Shown: piece by piece, positions 24,201 to 35,800 of the stretch
Numbering within the stretch: position 1 is the stretch's first letter
Layout of the letters: the number at the start of each line of letters is the position of its first letter
DNA from: Cinclus cinclus
Taxonomy: Eukaryota; Chordata; Aves; Passeriformes; Cinclidae
Length of the DNA: 64,000 nt
Direction of reading: 5' to 3'
Assembly: GCF_963662255.1 (NCBI RefSeq)
Contig: NC_085052.1
Span: 15,289,151-15,353,150 of the forward strand
The notes under the pieces: generated by a model
What the model was told of the DNA's origin: nothing
The model's database searches: none
Seen by the model: the letters and a program-made list of their open reading frames with translations, nothing else
Made by a program: the position numbers and the translations under genes

Positions 24201-26171
24201 CTGTGTATAAATGGAGATCTCCTGCTATCCTAAATGTCAGTGAGAGAGCAGGTATAAAGACGCAATTCTCCATGGAAGTTATTACTGTTAATCCCTTAAT
24301 ACTTCAGTACTAAGTTTATTTACTGAATGTAAATTTACTTTAGTTCCTTTCTTGACATTGAAAGTGGTGTAGTTCCATGCACAGAGAGGTCAATATAGGG
24401 AGGCTTTAAATGTAAACCTAACAGTTTGTTTGGAAAAGAAGACAAACTGTATGAAATAGATAATACCATTTCCTAAAAAACATGCCACAGGAACAATAAA
24501 CTACCCAAATGATGAAATACTTATTTAACTTAAGATAGCATGGATAACTGCTAGACAAAACTAAGAAACTTACAGTTTTGATACATAAAAAGCTTCCAAA
24601 GGATTTCAGTAATTTATGTCTTCATGTGTTAGAAAAAAGGATGGAAAGCAGAGCTGAGTTAGAAAACGGGAAGTTCAGGATCATGGAACTGAAAGCTGGA
24701 GAAATTAGAGTCCATGGCTAACAAAAGCAAGGTGGTTGTACAACCTTGTAAAACAAGGTTGATCAGTTGTACAGAAGATCTGTTTAAAATGGAGATGGAC
24801 AAGAAGCAACACTTCTGAACAAGTCTGTGCCATCTCATGAGATAAAATCCCTGAGAGCAGAAAATCACAAGATAATCACAATCCCTCTCTATTTGTCATA
24901 TCACGAGCCTCTCATTCAGGAAAATTGTCTCAAATTGACAATGTTAAATATGATCAGAGGTAATGAAATCTAATGAGATAATTACACAGCTCTGGTGACA
25001 TTGGGACTATTTCAGATGTTGGTGATTTTCACTACCTAGTGGTTATTGCAATCCTGTTTGATGTTGAGAAATTGAAGCAGCCATCAAACATTTTTCAGAA
25101 ATGCTGCTACTGAATGTTATGGGTGGCAATGCTTTGCCCTGATTTATCTCTCAGAATCCTGCACTTCATAGGTATTTCTGAGGTGTTTTAAACTATGAGA
25201 ACTATCAGTCAGCATCCAGCCTCCAGCCACCAGCACTTATTGTGAAGAACTTAAAAGGAAGGCCATGAACAAGTTGACTTTTTATTAAGAGGCTTTCGAG
25301 AAGGTTGTGCAGCTGCTAAAAAACCTCCATGGATTAAAAAATAAGACAATTAAAAGCCAGGAGAGTTGGCATGGAAACTAGTGAAAAAATAAATACACCT
25401 TTAAATAAAAATGAAGCAGAATAGCAAGAGAGTATTTGTTAGCAAGAAACAAGAAATTACTTAAGAAAAAAAATCATTCAGCAATCAGAACTCTGATTTT
25501 AACAACACTAGTAATGGGGGCCTAACCTACAGAGATAAAAAGTCAAATAAAACCAAGGAAGATTAAATAATTACTGAAAAAGAAACAGTTAAATATATAA
25601 AAACAAACAAGAATTTTAAAGTTGAAATGCTAGAAGTAGTCTGCAAGATATCTAGCTAGTTTGCAGACCTCAGAACAGAAAGCGTTATTAAGAAATACAT
25701 GTTGCAAAGAACCTGCACAGTTTACCTGCATAAGTTCATACTGCATAATTGTATCTCAGAGAAATTTTTTCACAGATTATCAAAAAATTGTTAGTGATTA
25801 AGACAACAGCAGAGAAGCTGTCTAAGCAAACTGATAAGCAGGGGCAAGCTTCTAAGGCTAGCTTGTCTTCATACAAGATTTCCAAGAGAATTTGGAAATC
25901 AAATAACATAGACACTAAAATATGTGCAAGGTATTGTGAAAATAATATTTTTTTTTATCAGACTAGAAGGCAGCAAATATTATACCTACCACTAGAGAAA
26001 GGCTGGTGTGATCCTGAGCAATTCAAATCTACTAACCTTTAGGACACAAAAAATTAACTGGAAGTTGGTCTTCTAAAAGCCCAGAATATTTAAATGATTA
26101 TGTTATGTCAGGCCTAATCAGGAAGGATTCCACCTGAAAAACGGTGCCTCTGTCATCTGCTATTTGCACAG

Positions 26172-26283
26172 CTGGAGCACTTGGAGGCTGCACCAACTTT
26201 TGCTTGGACTCTGGCAGCCAACAGGGCACGTACCCGAGCTGCTGTTGCTGTGAATCTGCAGCCCGAGCAACAAGAGTTCACAG
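26172..26283 (+). CDS. Candidate exon of an unidentified gene
   Basis: A good acceptor (CATCTGCTATTTGCACAG) and donor GTGAAA bound 112 nt. The frame reads LEHLEAAPTFAWTLAANRAR and goes on to QPEQQEFT, leaving in phase 1. It joins in phase to 26741-26835 with no stop. Of the two frames open across this block, only this one stays open across the junction. The product is not recognised. Confidence 0.4.
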
Positions 26284-26740
26284 GTGAAAACAGTTGTCAG
26301 GAGGAAGAAAGCAAAAAAAAATACAGTTGAGATGAATGCAGGAAATACTGATTAAAACATACCAAAGGAATGAAATTACTGAGTTTTATTTAATTTAGGA
26401 GTATGTTGGAGAGAGTATACTGGCACACAACAGGGGGGATTCTTTTAAAAGAAGGATGAAAATGTATGGGTTCGCCTTGAAAAATAGGTAAAAAATAAAT
26501 ATACAAACAAAATTGGTGTGACTTACAGAGCCGCTAAGCAGATTCATGGATAAAGAAGAATTAGTTTTCACAGGGTGTAGGGAAAAGACTGAGCAGAAGA
26601 TACTAGTGAATAATTAAGTAATGACGTGCTTTACATAAATGTCACATCCAAATACAAATATATATGGTAGGATACTTGATTGAATTGTGTTTGAGTCCAG
26701 AATGCCTGCTATAACACATCATTCTTTCTGTCTTTTGCAG

Positions 26741-26835
26741 ATTGTTTTGCTGGAAGTGCAGTTTATCATAATTTCAGCAAGTACTCAGAGCGTATGACCC
26801 ACCACCAATATTTTCTCTGCGCTTATTTTTATCAG
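26741..26835 (+). CDS. Candidate exon of an unidentified gene
   Basis: A strong acceptor (TTCTGTCTTTTGCAG) and donor GTAGGG bound 95 nt. After the split Asp the frame reads CFAGSAVYHNFSKYSERMTH then HQYFLCAYFYQ, leaving in phase 0. A weak acceptor at 26982 would continue the frame (QDRMAADSWLNKHG onward), open to 27381, with a strong GTATGT donor at 27167. Identity unknown. Confidence 0.4.
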
Positions 26836-28447
26836 GTAGGGGCTGTTCAAAACTCATTTTATTGCATGTTTGATGTGCCCTCTGCCTTGGCTGCTATTAA
26901 AACTGTTTTTAAGGAACCTAAGAGGAAATAGGATGTTAGAATTGGAAATATCACCTGAGAATTATTTCAATAATGCCCACAGCAGGACAGGATGGCTGCT
27001 GATTCCTGGCTAAACAAACACGGAAATACCATCAGGGATGTTTGCTATACATCCATGTTAACGGCATCAAACATACAAGAAAAATATCTCCACCCTCAAT
27101 CTGCTCCTTGCTGCTCCCTACCCTCCCCATACACAGCTAAATCACACACACAGGGGACAGGAGCAGGTATGTATGTACCTGGGATCATGGTCAGGCACCC
27201 ACGCAGGTGCTCCTGCAACACGAGGGCATGGGATGGCAGAATGGAAAGTGTGGGGAGTTTTTGGAGTACTCTGGTAAGAGGCTCTTGGCCTCCAGCAAAA
27301 ACCCACTGTAGTCTTTGCGTGTATTCAGCCACAGAAGGTATATTGAGGTATTTAAGGGTAGTTACTGCATCAGAGCCATGACAGGCAAAAGGCATTACCT
27401 GGGTTGTTGAGTGCAGCACTGGGACAAAATCCATGTCTACCACTGAAAAACAGGTCTGTGGTTTGCTCTGACCACACTGCTCAGAGGCCTCAGGCTGACT
27501 CACTGCCAGTGTTTGGGGCCACCCTAATGCCAGTTTCCAGTTGCCACAGCGCTCCCACAAAAGGACGGGAGAGGAGACAGGCAGGAAAGCAGTATCCCAG
27601 GCATACTTTATGAAAGGCTGAAGTATAGGCTGGACCTGCGTGGATGAGGACAGATTGAAGCATTATATCCCAGTGTCTTTATAGAACTGTCAAAAGACAG
27701 TGATAATGCAGACAGCATTAGAATGTTTGTTTGGAATTTGTGCTCATGGAAATGGAATGGGTGAGCCCATACACAAAGAGTGAACTCTCCGGGGAAAGGG
27801 AGACCAACCAGAAAGGCTGGGGCGAGGAGAAATCCCTCTAGAAGGGCTGGGTATAAAACACACCACAATGGGCTTCAGAGGAAAACTTTATCATACAGCC
27901 ATATGCAAACTCATGCATTTACCCAAGTTTATGCCATCACAGGACAGAAAGCTCTATTATTTTGTTTCCAATTTATCACATGAAAGGTTACATACGTCAA
28001 CTAACTTTATGTACCAGTCTGGGACCATTAATTTCAATGATTCATCTGGATCTTAATCTGGATCTGATGGAAGCTGATAGCGGGCACTTGGGAGCCTGGT
28101 GTGCCTGCCCGGAACAAGAGGCACTGCCGGGTTGGATTCCAGGGATCTGTCACCACCGCCCGGGGCCCGCCGGGCCGCGAGGACGAACCGCTGTCCCAGC
28201 CGGGGCGACGGCAGAGAGCGGGAAAGAACGTTGCCCCTCACCGAGGCGCCGTGACCGGGCCGGACCAGCCGCCCCGTCCCTGCCCGGCGATGATTATAAA
28301 ACGTTCCGTACTTCCACTCTCATGTGCCATAACCCGTGTGCGGTACCACCCCGAGTGTTACAACCACCCCTCACTGCGACCGCTCCACTGCTGAGCTCGC
28401 CCGCAAGGACGGCGGGGCGGCCCCACTGGGCCCAGCGACAGCGCGGG

Positions 28448-28466
28448 GCATGCCGGGAGTTGTAGT
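28448..28466 (-). promoter_or_regulatory. ZNF143/THAP11-type promoter motif
   Basis: The minus strand reads ACTACAACTCCCGGCATGC, a close match to the ACTACAATTCCCAGCATGC motif found in many CpG-island promoters and bound by ZNF143 and THAP11/HCF-1 (established knowledge). It is about 750 nt upstream of the BTAF1 ATG. Confidence 0.75.
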
Positions 28467-28839
28467 CCCACGGGTCGCAGCTTCGCGCCGCTGCACCGGG
28501 CATGGCCGACGGGCGGCGGACCGCGGCAGGAGGGGGAGTGCGGCGTTGGTTCGGCGAATACCGATCGCCCTCTCCCGCCGTGCTGGCGGAGCAGAAGGGC
28601 CACTACCCAGTGAAAATGGAAGGAGAAGTGTTTACTCCGCGCTCTCGTGTCCCTCTTCTCCCCTCGGGGTGCAGGATTGGGGTGCTCTCCTTTGAGTTCG
28701 CCCCCCTCATCACCCTGCAGATGTAACGCCCCATCAGAGGCCGGCGCCCCCCAGCCAGCCCGGCGGGCTCCATGGCCGATCCTGCTCAGTGCGGGCGCTG
28801 CGCGCTCCCACCCTCCTTGCTTTTAGAAGCGCTCCCGCC

Positions 28840-28868
28840 ATTGGCTGCGACTGGGCGCTCTTGCCAAT
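28840..28868. promoter_or_regulatory. Pair of opposed CCAAT boxes (NF-Y type)
   Basis: ATTGG at 28840-28844 and CCAAT at 28864-28868, both with the favourable flanks (CCATTGGCTG and GCCAATCAG), lie about two helical turns apart. Paired NF-Y sites are typical of CpG promoters. Confidence 0.7.
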
Positions 28869-28903
28869 CAGGAACCGGCTCTCATGGAGGAAGGGAATAA
28901 ATA

Positions 28904-28925
28904 CAAGATGGCTGCTCATATAAAA
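28904..28925 (+). promoter_or_regulatory. YY1-like site and TATA-like box
   Basis: CAAGATGGCTG at 28904-28914 fits the YY1 core CAAGATGGCGG at all but one base. TATAAAA lies at 28919-28925. In CpG promoters a YY1 motif often lies just downstream of the start site, so transcription may begin a little upstream of or within this block (inference). Confidence 0.5.
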
Positions 28926-29211
28926 CCAGGCATTGGGCTTCGCCCCGGTGATGGGGGAATCGAGGCTTTAACCCGCGCTCCGAGGGTCCTTCGCCGCTCC
29001 CGCCCACGCCGCCGCCGCCCCGCCTGGAGTAGCGACACTCCGACCGCCGCCGGCCTCTGCCGCGCTCAGCCGCTGCCCGCGGATCGCCGGCGGGGCCGAG
29101 GCCGGGTGCGGCGCCCCAGGCCCGAGCGAGGCCCAGCGCCCTCCGCCGGGGCAGCGCCCCGGCCCCCCCGTCCCGCCGTCCGCCGTCACCCAGGCCCGGC
29201 TCCGGGCGGCC

Positions 29212-29225
29212 ATGGCCGTCTCCAG
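29212..29225 (+). CDS. BTAF1: BTAF1 coding exon 1 (start codon)
   Basis: ATGGCCGTCTCCAG encodes MAVS plus AG of Arg5, in good Kozak context (GCCATGG). The donor is GTCGGT, which lacks the usual purine at +3, but only this cut gives MAVSRLDRLF with exon 2. The ATG lies in the CpG island. Confidence 0.9.
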
Positions 29226-29821
29226 GTCGGTGGGAGCTGGGAAGAATGGGGGAAGTAGGGCCGACAGTGGCGACCCAGCGCTCCCGGCTCTCCGTGTGGC
29301 CTGGGTGCGGAGGGGGGGGGGGGGGGGGGAAGGAGGGGTGCCCGCTTTCCATCTCCTTTTGCGTCGGGAGCTTGCGGAGACCTCGGCGCGGCCGCCCCGC
29401 TGGGGTCTGCGGGTCGCTGCGTGCACTGGCGCCTGGGGTGACTGCCGTGCCCCCTCCCTTCCTCGGGCCGCAGGGGCTCTGCCTGGGGCGTCTCGGGCTT
29501 CCTTCTGAATTCGACACCTTCGTTTTGTTAGCCGGGCTTTACTAGGGTGGTTAAGCTGCTGAGGAGTAGGAAATTACGATACTGAGTCCCAAAAAACTGT
29601 CGAGAAACCGTTTTTGCATTTCAGAGCCCTCAGTTGTAAAGTAAAATAAAACAGGCTTTCATGGAGAAAAGATATCAGTGTATTCTGGCTCTGCCTCAAA
29701 ATGTTGGGCAGTATCTGCTTGCACACATGTGCTCTGGGGTGTGCCAGCGTTTAAAGCATTCACAGATACAGAGGTGTGTCTTAACTGAGCTGTTTTATAA
29801 AAAATGCTGAGCACGAATTCC

Positions 29822-29861
<40 letters not shown>

Positions 29862-32800
29862 GTGTGTGTTTGTGTGAAATGGGCGGGTTAAGCTTCCTAA
29901 CAGGATAATTGAAAGGAAACCATAAATCCAAATTAAGCTTGTGATAGATTAGCTCCAAGTCACATGTTGGTAGTATCTCGACTTCCAAAGTTCTATCTCA
30001 AAAGTAAATTCTGTTTTAGTAATTATGTGTGAATAAGTTTACAATTTTATGTAGCAAAGTAAAGGTGTGCCCATTTGTAATGGAAATCCATTCTTCATCA
30101 AAATTATTGGCGGCAGTGGGCCTTTTAAGACTTCTAGTAGCAGGTGTTTTATTTTAAGATTTGTAGTTTCTACTAAGTATCCCTTTGTTTTATTCTACTC
30201 TTTTTTTTAAAATCAACTTGTTGTATGTTATATGTTTGTTATGGCTTTTTCTCGTCCCCCAAAGAACGTGGAAGTAGTGAGGATTGCTGTAACCAGATTA
30301 CTGTGTACATTAAAATAAATCATCATATAGAGTAGAAGAGTTGTCTAATTACACTAGGTCTGGTCAGTCTGCTTAACCAACTTTGCTAATGTGCATGTGA
30401 TATGGGGGCTAACTGGAATGTCAAGATAGAGCTTTTCAGCTGTATGCTGAAGCTGTCTGCTCCAAGGGCTGGTTTCCATTTCAGTTACTAAGGTTGCTTT
30501 AGTGGAAAGCAGCAGTACAGAGATTTAGTTAATGACTTTTGAGAACTGAAAGGAAAGCTAGATATTATGGCTCATTGTAAGATTCAATGTGAAGCATTAA
30601 AAGTTGGTGTGTTAACTTCAGTAAAGGTGCTGTAATACTGGTGACTTAGTACAGAGTTGTTTCAGCTTCACATGTAGCTTAGGTAAAATAATACATATTT
30701 TGGAGTGCTGTAACATCTTGACTATTCCTGGTGAACACTAATGTTTCTGTAATTGTAGGAAGTGATAATGTGTAAATTTGGCTTTATGCTTGTTTTTATA
30801 AAGCCTGTCTATGTCCCTTTGAAGTTAGACAGCAGTGCCTGATAAATGGAGTTTGCTTTCTGCTGCTGGACCATAGGAGCAGTGATACAGTGTCAGTGCT
30901 GTTTATGTAAATAAAGATATTCTTCTTCACTTTTTACTTCAGAACACTGAATTTCAGAGGTCCTTTCCTTTCAGACATAATATAAATAATTGTTTGTGCA
31001 CTTGTGTATATAGCCACATAATTATTTTTTGTAAAGGTTTAGTTCGTCCAACTTCTGTTCCAATTCCACTTTTCTAGATAGTTACAGTTATTTTTTTTTT
31101 TATGGAGTACCATAATATTTCTTTGTTGAATGCTTCTTACCTGTACAAGTTTGGAGAGTGAGGAAGCGCTGACTCAAATTAATCTCTCCAAAGCCCACAG
31201 TCCTTGTGGAGTGCATACCAAGCATTAATATTAACAATAATTGCATTAGGAGTAGCTCTGTATTGGATCATTTCTTTTAAAAATATCTTTTTTTTGAAAG
31301 TGAGGCTGGAGTAGTTTTACATTTTCAAAATAATAAATTATTGGGTGGCTGTTTTCCCAGGAAATTTTAGTTTCTGCTCTTTGGCTCATTGAAAACCTTT
31401 CTCAAAACCCTAATCTGTTCAGGGAGCTCCAAACAAACACAGGGAATGCTTTGAAATACCTCCAGATTAGATTGAGAATTTGCAACTTTGCTGTTTGTAA
31501 GGTCATCTTAAAAGTAATTGTAAGTAGTTGTAACATACTGACAAAAAAGTCTGATATTTAATGCTGCATTTTATGTTACATGGGTTGAAGACCACCTTCT
31601 ATAAAACATTTCCTGTGTTGATGCTCTAGAAAACACATGTAAAGCAGAACAGTAGATACCTCATACCAAAAGATGTTGCAGAATATTTGCACTTTTGTGC
31701 ATATTGTGTATGTTCATCTCTTTGGTGGTTTTATGCTGAAGAGATTAATGAAGGCCATCCTCCAGAAGGAGGGATAAGTGGGTGGGAAGGGTGATATTCC
31801 TTCTGTGATTTGGTAGGCCTTAGCTTCTGTCACCAATCTTAGAAGTATAGATAAGGTAGTATAATGTTTGCATAGCTAATTTAAAAATCCTAATGTTTTT
31901 GATAGTGGAACTGAGAAGGAAAAAAGGAAGTGAAAAGTTTTGGTTCAGCTTCATTCCTACAAAGTGCATGATCGAAGTGAACAATTGCAGCGGTTCGCTG
32001 GTGATCTTTTGAGATACTTCAGAAGGAAAAGTAATACTACCAAGAGGATGACAACTCCTAGATTACTCAGGATGGTAGAATTTCAGTAGGTAATAAAATG
32101 ATGATAGTCCTTCAGGATCTAGTGAAACTTTTTTCCAGTTTCTTTAATGTGCTCAAAGGCACCTCATGTGTTAGTCTAACACCAAGGTGTTAATGCCTTT
32201 TCTCCTGTTTTTAAGTGTCATTGCATGAAGGAGAAACAATGTACTTTTAAAATGTAACAAAATTAGAAGCGGATAAGGTACATTCAACATTTTTATTTTA
32301 GTTGGTATATCCTTTAAATTCTCCCAGAAATACCTTAAAGACAACCTCTTCAGGCTATGTTCAAGACAGTTCGTAACAGAAATATAAAGAGCATACTTTG
32401 CTGCTCTTGAAACCAGTTCTTGATTTGATCTGTGTAAGATTAATACTGTTTTCTAGAGTTTTCAGTGGGTTTTTTTACTTGAATTTGTGTATGACTGGCA
32501 TTATGTAGATTAGGAACGTAGCTTTTATTTTAAAATAAATATTGTCAAAAGGCTGTGAGACTAAAGTTCCTGTGAACTAAACAGGCCTCATATATTGCTC
32601 TCAGCTTTTGAAGTGTAGGGCTGTGACTTCCCAAGAACAAGTGGCTGCACTGGATGGCATCACTACTTATGTAACATTTCAAATTGAATACTGTATCAAA
32701 AATCTCTTATGTGCACTGTATACCTTTCAGAAATACTTTTTTGAGATTATCACAGACTTCTTCTGTAAGGAATTCAGATTTTAGCTTCCGTGGAAGCTAT

Positions 32801-35800
32801 TATTTCATGGCTACTCTTGCATAAACCTGAGCAAGTATGTGTTAACTGCTACTTAAGGGCCTATGCCCAAAGCATTAGAGTAGATGCTGTATAACCAATG
32901 TGCTTATGGGAGTTCAGGCTCAAAAAGGGGGGTAGAATAATGTAACTCTTCCCTTGTTGGTGGAGATTAACTTGGAGACCAGAACAGTGAACTGTCTTCT
33001 GTGCTGCTCTTGGTGGGAGGGCTGATGGAGTTATGGGAAGGAGGGGAATCGGAGCTAGCATGTGCACTGCCGCCGGAATGAGATAGAGCTCTCAGACACA
33101 CCTTTCTAATGGACTGAAGTGGAAAATGGAATTTAGGATTGCATGCTGATAAGAATGCTAACCTGCCCCAGTGGATGGAATTTGAATAGTCACTGAGGTG
33201 CTTGCTTTGTAACTTACTGATAAATATCTTGTCTTAGTCTGTCCTGACAGCTGCTTCAACTTGCAGTCCTCTCTCACAGGTTTTGTAATGTAATTGGTCA
33301 CATTTTGGGGTGCATTGTTAGTTGTAGATACATATGTAGTAGTTTACAAGTAAAGCTTGTACAGCATTAAGTTGAAGATCATGCATGAAATATGCAATCC
33401 ATATGGAATTAATTATACTAATTTTAGCATTTGGTTGGCTTTCTTATGCAGTGTATAATAGTGTGACCTGGTGTGGTTATGGAGCTATTGTTTCGTTCCA
33501 GATGTTCCTTCAGCTGCCATGTAGGAAACTAGATTACTTCCTTGTTCACAGTCCCACCTTCATAACTGTTTACACACCTAGGAGAAGTAAAATCATAATC
33601 CTTTCTCTGTGTATCATTGCACTTGTGGGTTTTGTTCTGAATTCTGTTGAGTGTTTTTTTTCTCTTACTGGCTGATTGTATATTTGAAAGTTGCTTATTT
33701 GATTACTTAATCGTTCATGTGAGTGAGTGTTTAGAGCTGACCAAGCTGGGATTTGACCAAATGATGAAGTGACAGCAGAGGACTGTCAGGTCAACAAGAA
33801 AAGCTCAGACTCCATTAGAACTTAGGTTGAATTTCACCCTTGACAAGTCTGAAGTTCAGTTTAGGAATGTTTTCAAGGTGTCTGGGCTATTTCTGTATTA
33901 GGAAATAGTGCCTCGAAGAAAGTTTTCTGGATGTTGAAAATATCAACTCCTAAGAGGATTCCCTTGCCTTCTGATAGGTGCTAGCCAGCAGCTTTTCAAA
34001 GAGCTCTAGGCAGAGCTTGACATTACTGTTCTAGGGACTGTGCCACTAAGGATTTTTTGTGCAGTCACACAATTCTAATGGGTTGGAAAGTATGCTAAGG
34101 TAGTTACATGGTGTTCATACCAGATGGCCTTTATTATTAGAGATTGCTCTCAGGATAATTTAACATGCTGGGGCACAGAGATGTAAGTCCCAACAGGTCA
34201 TTTCATGGGCAGCAGCGATCAGTTCACTGCCCCTTTTAAGCCTCCCCTCATTGAAAGCAACAAATTGGAAGTTTCATCATCTGAAGTCCTCTGGGGACCC
34301 AGTCCAGTTGGAACACTTGCACTGGGACTGTTGGGATCTTTGTACAGTGCAGCTGCACATGTGTTCTTTTGCCAACATTTTGAAGAGACTGTTACTTACA
34401 CCTGTATCTTGACATTATTATCCAGCTGCTAGCTTTTGAATGCCTCTGGAGCTGAAGGGTTTTCATCATCCTGTTTCCACAGGAGTACCATAAGCTTCCC
34501 TTTCAATAGTATAGACACAACTGTCCCTTCAAATGGAGATCAGCCCTCTGCTTGTGGGCAGCAGCAAAGAGCTGCAGGTTATCAAGAAGAACATAACAGA
34601 TCATTTGTTACAGCCTTTTCCTCCTGTGCCAGGGTGAGGGTTGTGTCTAATTTGGTTTAATGCTGAATGTGCAAAACTGGTGACCAGAAGATGGAATCAC
34701 CATGGTACCTGGAGAGTGCCACCACTTAGTTGTGGTGGCTCTTGTGTAAGTGAAGCATCTCAAATGCTACTGGATGCCTGTTCTTAAGCACCTGCATTGA
34801 TGTATGTGTCAGAAACATTTCTAATGGATGCTGTGTCAGTGTAAAAGGTGTTTCTTAGAAGAAAAAAAATTGAGCGGAGTGCTGATCATAAGAACTTTGA
34901 ATTGTTGCACTCAGTTGTGTCTTTCTGATATACTTCAACAGGGACTAGAAAAATTTTGACTTTCTAAAGTGAGAGGAATAAATTATTTACCTCTTTGAGC
35001 AAGGTAGTGCTTTATGCTGAGCTCATGTCAAAGTCGTGTATGGTTGCTGTTGATGAGATGTAGGTGGCATGGGATTGGATGATGACAGAAGGCTCTAAAC
35101 CCTTGTTTGAGTTAAAAGTGAAGAACTTTGTATTTTTAAGTTCTGATTGCAGCAGTTAACTGCAGAAGAAGTAGTTTTAGAAATATGTTTAATTTTTAGT
35201 ATGCATTGGTATTTAAATTTTCATAACTTAGAATTATTTTTCATAATAATTTATAAATATTTTTGTTTTAATGTTTTTCTTTCCCAAAGTATTCCTTCTG
35301 TTTCTGTTGTTTGCTTGTGTCTTCTATAGGCTTAGAACAATTTTTTTGACAGAGTTGAAATATTTAGTCAAATAATTAAAATGGTATCTGCATTGTAGAG
35401 CATCTCACTCTACCACAGTGTTTCACAGTTCTGGGAATGGTGTGAGGCACGTGGTGCCCTGCCTACAGCACTTTATAGCATGAGAAGCAGAGGACCACAT
35501 GCTACTAGAAAACTTAGTTCTTTGGCTTTACTAACTTGTTTAGAGACTGCTAGTTTGTTCTTAAAATGAAAACCTTGTCAGAACTTAGGAATCTTCTTTT
35601 TAAACTGAAGGTACTCAAAACTAATTTGTTAGGAGTTTTTAGTGGGTTTTTTTCAGTTTCTTAATGAAACTCAGACTGAAAGCTTTAAATTAAAAAAGAA
35701 ACCAACTAGCACTGCTGATCATAGAAAACTTTTTCAGTGCTACCCTTCCAACTCATGCAGAATTCAGGCTCTGCCATACTCTGCAGCAACACCAACACTT

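Larger units (their letters stand above)
18800..28080. other. Interval between DUSP11 and the BTAF1 promoter, no recognised gene
   Basis: About 9.3 kb of mostly AT-rich DNA. No family was recognised in any frame. It is not empty of signals: several exon-like blocks on the + strand are listed separately, and a candidate minus-strand 3' end lies at 22.93-23.07 kb. The stretch at 22.2-26.1 kb holds nothing I can name apart from a TATG-rich low-complexity run at about 24120-24200. Confidence 0.6.
28081..29330. promoter_or_regulatory. CpG-rich promoter region of BTAF1
   Basis: Base composition changes sharply from the AT-rich flanks to dense CpG between about 28.1 and 29.5 kb. It includes the first BTAF1 coding exon and ends in an 18-G run. 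The several binding motifs listed separately cluster here. The spread of motifs (ZNF143-type at 28.45 kb, CCAAT and TATA-like at 28.84-28.93 kb) would allow more than one start site, or divergent transcription. Confidence 0.8.

Noticed and set aside
26992..27381. 129-codon + frame and the opposing 154-codon minus frame (27096-27560)
   Set aside because: Both strands are open over the same less AT-rich DNA, neither resembles a known protein, and the acceptor for the + frame is weak.
28884..29258. Upstream frame starting MEEGNKYKMAAH
   Set aside because: Not in frame with BTAF1 and very basic from GC-rich DNA. It could be an upstream ORF only if transcription starts before 28884.
28882..29517. 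211-codon minus-strand frame across the BTAF1 promoter
   Set aside because: Pro/Arg/Gly-rich translation of CpG-island DNA, where stop codons are rare. It overlaps the secure BTAF1 exon 1 and has no family match.
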